A stretch of DNA of 10,000 nt, taken from positions 1 to 10,000 of the forward strand of contig JACVTC010000218.1 of NCBI GenBank assembly GCA_016946835.1. The letters run 5' to 3'. The translations under genes and the position numbers were made by a program. Shown one piece after another: positions 7,797 through 10,000 of this stretch. Positions within the stretch are counted from its first letter, which is position 1; each line of letters opens with the position of its first letter. The notes below the pieces were generated by a model that did not search any database, was not told where the DNA came from, and saw nothing but the letters and a program-made list of their open reading frames with translations. This DNA comes from Neocallimastix lanati (nom. inval.). Taxonomy: Eukaryota; Neocallimastigomycota; Neocallimastigomycetes; Neocallimastigales; Neocallimastigaceae.

Positions 7797-8701
7797 TAAT
7801 TTTCATAAAACTTCTTGCGGTTATTTTCCAATATAGAATTTAATTTAGGACAGTTTCGTTTGGTATGTCCTTCATTGCTACAAAACCAGCAAGTACTAAT
7901 TTTCATTTCTTTCATCTTGTTAGTGAGATTTTCTATAGATACATTTTTGTGGGTTTTTGGTTTGTTAAAATCATTTGAAATGTTCTTATTAAAATTACTT
8001 TTAGAGTTAAGGAGATTGTAACGAGTCTTATCATAATATTCAGTACTATTTTTAATAGATAAACGATCAACTTTTTCAGCTATAGCGAATGCTTTGGTAA
8101 TAGAAATATTGTCTTTAAGCATAACCTTTCTCCATGCGTCAGGATTATTGGTTAAGGAATCTGCATAATCTAAAACACTAATTTTTCTTCTTCTCTTTTT
8201 ATCCAATTTATGGTACAAAGATCTATAACGGACATTAAAATCTTTAACTTTCTCGTTCTTCTTTATTTTCATGGAACGCAATTCTCGTAACAAGTTGGTT
8301 TGATCTTCTTTAAGTCCATAGAAAGTCTTCAGATGATTTATGATTTCATCAAGGCTTGGGTAGGTGGTAGTAGATTCACTTTCTTCATCATCTTCTCCTT
8401 CATTATCGCTATCGAAATCAGAATCTTCATCTTCAGTAAGGTCATTTCCATCTTCTAGTTCTTGGATAATTTCTCTTGGTTCTCCAGAAGCCGTTAATAT
8501 ACAAGCAGTAAAAATAGTTTCAGGATCCTTGATATGTTGGTATTTTATCCATGCCTTTAACTCATTTGCCCAGGAGTTGATGTCAAGGTTTTGTTTAGTA
8601 AGCTTTTCAAAATCTTTTAATTCTTTCTTTAATTCTCTGAAGCTAAGCTTACTTTCTGGAGTACTCTCTGTTGGAGTACTGGAAGTACTGGATGTTCTCA
8701 T
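7784..8701 (-). CDS. gag: Gag polyprotein of element B (capsid and CCHC nucleocapsid)
   Basis: The structural protein forming the cytoplasmic virus-like particle and binding element RNA, 305 aa. The ATG at 8701 is followed by a Ser/Thr-rich start, then a Lys-rich helical segment (about 20-60). An acidic stretch rich in Asp and Glu follows (about 82-110). Next comes a capsid-like segment with the retrotransposon-Gag signature of charged helices around KVKDFNVRYRSLYHKLD (about 151-167). After an Asn/Lys-rich linker there is one CCHC zinc knuckle, CX2CX4HX4C, at residues 271-284. The stop TAA (7786-7784) lies within the frameshift signal, which sends a fraction of ribosomes into pol. The start matches the homologous gag of element A. 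No break is visible. Confidence 0.93.
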   Translation of the reverse strand: MRTSSTSSTPTESTPESKLSFRELKKELKDFEKLTKQNLDINSWANELKAWIKYQHIKDPETIFTACILTASGEPREIIQELEDGNDLTEDEDSDFDSDNEGEDDEESESTTTYPSLDEIINHLKTFYGLKEDQTNLLRELRSMKIKKNEKVKDFNVRYRSLYHKLDKKRRRKISVLDYADSLTNNPDAWRKVMLKDNISITKAFAIAEKVDRLSIKNSTEYYDKTRYNLLNSKSNFNKNISNDFNKPKTHKNVSIENLTNKMKEMKISTCWFCSNEGHTKRNCPKLNSILENNRKKFYENYLNH

Positions 8702-9187
8702 AAAATAAAATTTATTGTATCTATAGAATGCTAAACCTCGTAATGTATAAATTGTTATAAAAAAATAAAAATAAAAAAAAAATTAAAAAAAATAAATCTT
8801 TTAACTAATAAAATTATTAATTATTTATTATTATTAATCATTTATTAAATTATAATAATCGTGCAATCTGATAGTACACACTGTCTGACGTGCAGCTTAC
8901 CTCTTGAAAGGTGTCATGCCACGCGTGTGCCACGGTTACTATTTTCAATATAAAAAATAGCAGTCCAGAGCCTACTAGCCCAATTACTATGTAGGATAAA
9001 CTTAACCCGGAAATCTATGCACGAATATTAGTTTAACTTAATATTAATTAATATTTTTAACAATTAATAATAATTAGTTAAAAATATAAAAATTGTTTTC
9101 TTTTTTTAAAAAAAATATTTGTTTTATTAGAAAAATTATTTATTAATATTATAATTTTATCCCCAATGTATTAATTTATTATTATAT
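8702..9187 (-). other. 5' leader of element B between primer-binding site and gag
   Basis: No reading frame of interest here. The outer parts (8702-8850 and about 9030-9187) are extremely A+T-rich. The middle, about 8860-9025, is clearly richer in G+C and is closed by an inverted repeat: 8853-8865 pairs with 9018-9030 over 13 positions with one mismatch. Inside are the palindrome CACGCGTG (8920-8927), a near-tandem TGCCACG repeat, a 7-bp hairpin (CTATTTT/AAAATAG, about 8939-8960) and a CCTAC/GTAGG hairpin (about 8971-8995). A structured packaging or dimerisation domain is the natural guess, by analogy with retroviral leaders. Confidence 0.55.
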
Positions 9188-9205
9188 TCCCCGATATCTC
9201 CACCA
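9188..9205 (-). other. Primer-binding site of element B
   Basis: On the coding strand this reads TGGTGGAGATATCGGGGA, which complements an 18-nt tRNA-like 3' end finishing in CCA, with a plausible acceptor strand (TATCTCC), discriminator A and CCCCG of a T stem. The identical 18 nt occur at the matching place in element A (1814-1831) while the surrounding sequence has diverged, as expected for a site constrained by a host tRNA. I cannot name the tRNA. The gap to the LTR end is 8 nt (9206-9213), wider than usual. Confidence 0.8.
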
Positions 9206-9213
9206 ATTTTTCA

Positions 9214-10000
9214 TGGTATGGTTCATATAATTTTAGGAATATAATAATAATTAACACAAATAATAAAATTACAATAAAAAAAAAATAATTTGTTTTAAAA
9301 TCAATATTTATTTATTTAAATTTATAAAAGAAAAATAATAATATAATTATTTATTTAATAAAAAGAAAGTTATTGATTATATTTTATTTCACTAAAATTA
9401 CATGTATTTATATTTTTTTATCAAATTAAAATTTGTAAAGCCTAACTATTTTTTTAATAAACTAATTACTAATTATTTTTATAAATAAAACATTTAAATT
9501 GAAATTGAATTATTATTTTAGTTAATAATATTATTGTTATAAATAGTAGTTATATATTATTGAATTATTAATTATTTAATAATAGTTTAATACTAATATA
9601 TATATAAAATAAAAATAAAGAGATTATACAGAATATTTTATTGTGGTTTAGTTAAATTTAGTAATTAAAAATAAATTTATATTGATAACGAAAATTTTAA
9701 TAACTAATTAAATAGATTTGATTATTTTCAATATAACATAATACAAAAGAAATATAATATTAATATATTAAGTGGGCAAGGACAATATTCTTGGCTAAAG
9801 ATTTTTAATACATTATAATGGAATCGGATCGATAATTCAAAAAGGAATTATAAGTTAATTAGTGATTTATTAACTTAAGATTTCTATTTAGTAATATTTG
9901 AAGAATATTGGAAAGTTCCAATTATATAGAATAGAATAATCTATAAGGTTAGAATAATTTATATTATTCTAGCACAATTAGTATTATTTGTTCATTCTGT
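9214..10000 (-). repeat. 5' LTR of element B (partial)
   Basis: This stretch repeats 2983-3767 as a direct repeat. The differences are T for C at 9755 (3522), T for A at 9962 (3729), T for C at 9970 (3737), and one extra TA pair near 9600. The left edge, starting TGGTATGG, is defined by where similarity to the other copy stops, and it reads ...CCATACCA on the coding strand, a normal LTR 3' terminus. The right edge lies past base 10000, so about 6-8 bp are probably missing. As the 5' LTR it should carry promoter and transcription start, but A+T content is too high to pick a TATA box with confidence. Confidence 0.93.

Larger units (their letters stand above)
2983..10000 (-). mobile_element. Ty3/gypsy-type LTR retrotransposon, element B (right end beyond window)
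   Basis: A nearly full-length LTR retrotransposon transcribed right to left. Visible parts in transcription order are the 5' LTR (9214->10000), primer-binding site (9188-9205), leader, gag (8701-7784), a -1 frameshift signal, pol (7790-3795), a G-rich polypurine tract and the 3' LTR (2983 to about 3773). The domain order protease, reverse transcriptase, RNase H, integrase places it in Ty3/gypsy rather than Ty1/copia, where integrase precedes reverse transcriptase. Gag and pol are open throughout, and the LTR copies differ at only three bases plus one 2-bp indel, which points to recent insertion. The target-site duplication cannot be checked because the right LTR runs off the window. No chromodomain is visible after integrase. 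Confidence 0.95.

Noticed and set aside
7815-8021. Open frame of 68 codons on the plus strand
   Set aside because: Antisense shadow of the gag zinc-knuckle region.
8364-8708. Ser-rich open frame of 114 codons on the plus strand
   Set aside because: It is the antisense shadow of the acidic and N-terminal parts of gag; Ser arises from the complement of Asp/Glu codons.
9188-9205. A tRNA gene or fragment
   Set aside because: Only the last 18 nt of a tRNA-like sequence are present, in the place expected for a primer-binding site, with no D or anticodon arm nearby.

Overview
The window is AT-rich eukaryotic DNA made almost entirely of LTR retrotransposon sequence. I see no host gene, rRNA, tRNA or CRISPR array. 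Reading frames use the standard code, and the non-coding parts are very A+T-rich with many poly-T tracts. This fits an AT-rich, transposon-laden nuclear genome, for example an early-diverging fungus such as a Glomeromycotina species, but nothing here fixes the host.

Two related Ty3/gypsy-type (Metaviridae-like) elements lie in the same orientation, both coded on the minus strand, so each reads right to left. Element B (2983 to beyond 10000) is nearly complete. It has a 5' LTR at 9214->10000 (cut by the window edge), a primer-binding site at 9188-9205, a structured leader, gag (8701-7784) and pol (7790-3795). It ends with a short G-rich polypurine tract (about 3777-3784) and the 3' LTR (2983 to about 3773). 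Pol is ordered protease, reverse transcriptase, RNase H, integrase. The two LTR copies differ by three substitutions and one 2-bp indel over about 785 bp, so the insertion is recent and both main reading frames are open.

Element A (1 to about 2981) is an older, diverged relative. The window holds the first 44 codons of its pol, its whole gag (broken by two compensating frameshifts), its leader, an identical primer-binding site (1814-1831) and a probable 5' LTR bloated by homopolymers. The right end of that LTR abuts the left end of element B.

The most informative signal is at the gag-pol junction. In both elements pol lies in the -1 frame. Just before the gag stop is a slippery heptamer (UUUAAAC in B, UUUAAAU in A). 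A 7-8 nt spacer and a sequence able to fold as an H-type pseudoknot follow. Both copies keep the 2-nt loop 1 and the 14-nt A-rich loop 3, although the surrounding sequence has diverged. This is a textbook layout for programmed -1 ribosomal frameshifting and explains how Gag and a Gag-Pol fusion (about 1635 aa in B) would be made from one RNA. Other points of note are a protease with Cys in place of the usual active-site Gly, a conserved 7-8 nt gap between LTR and primer-binding site, and possible structured RNA domains in both leaders.
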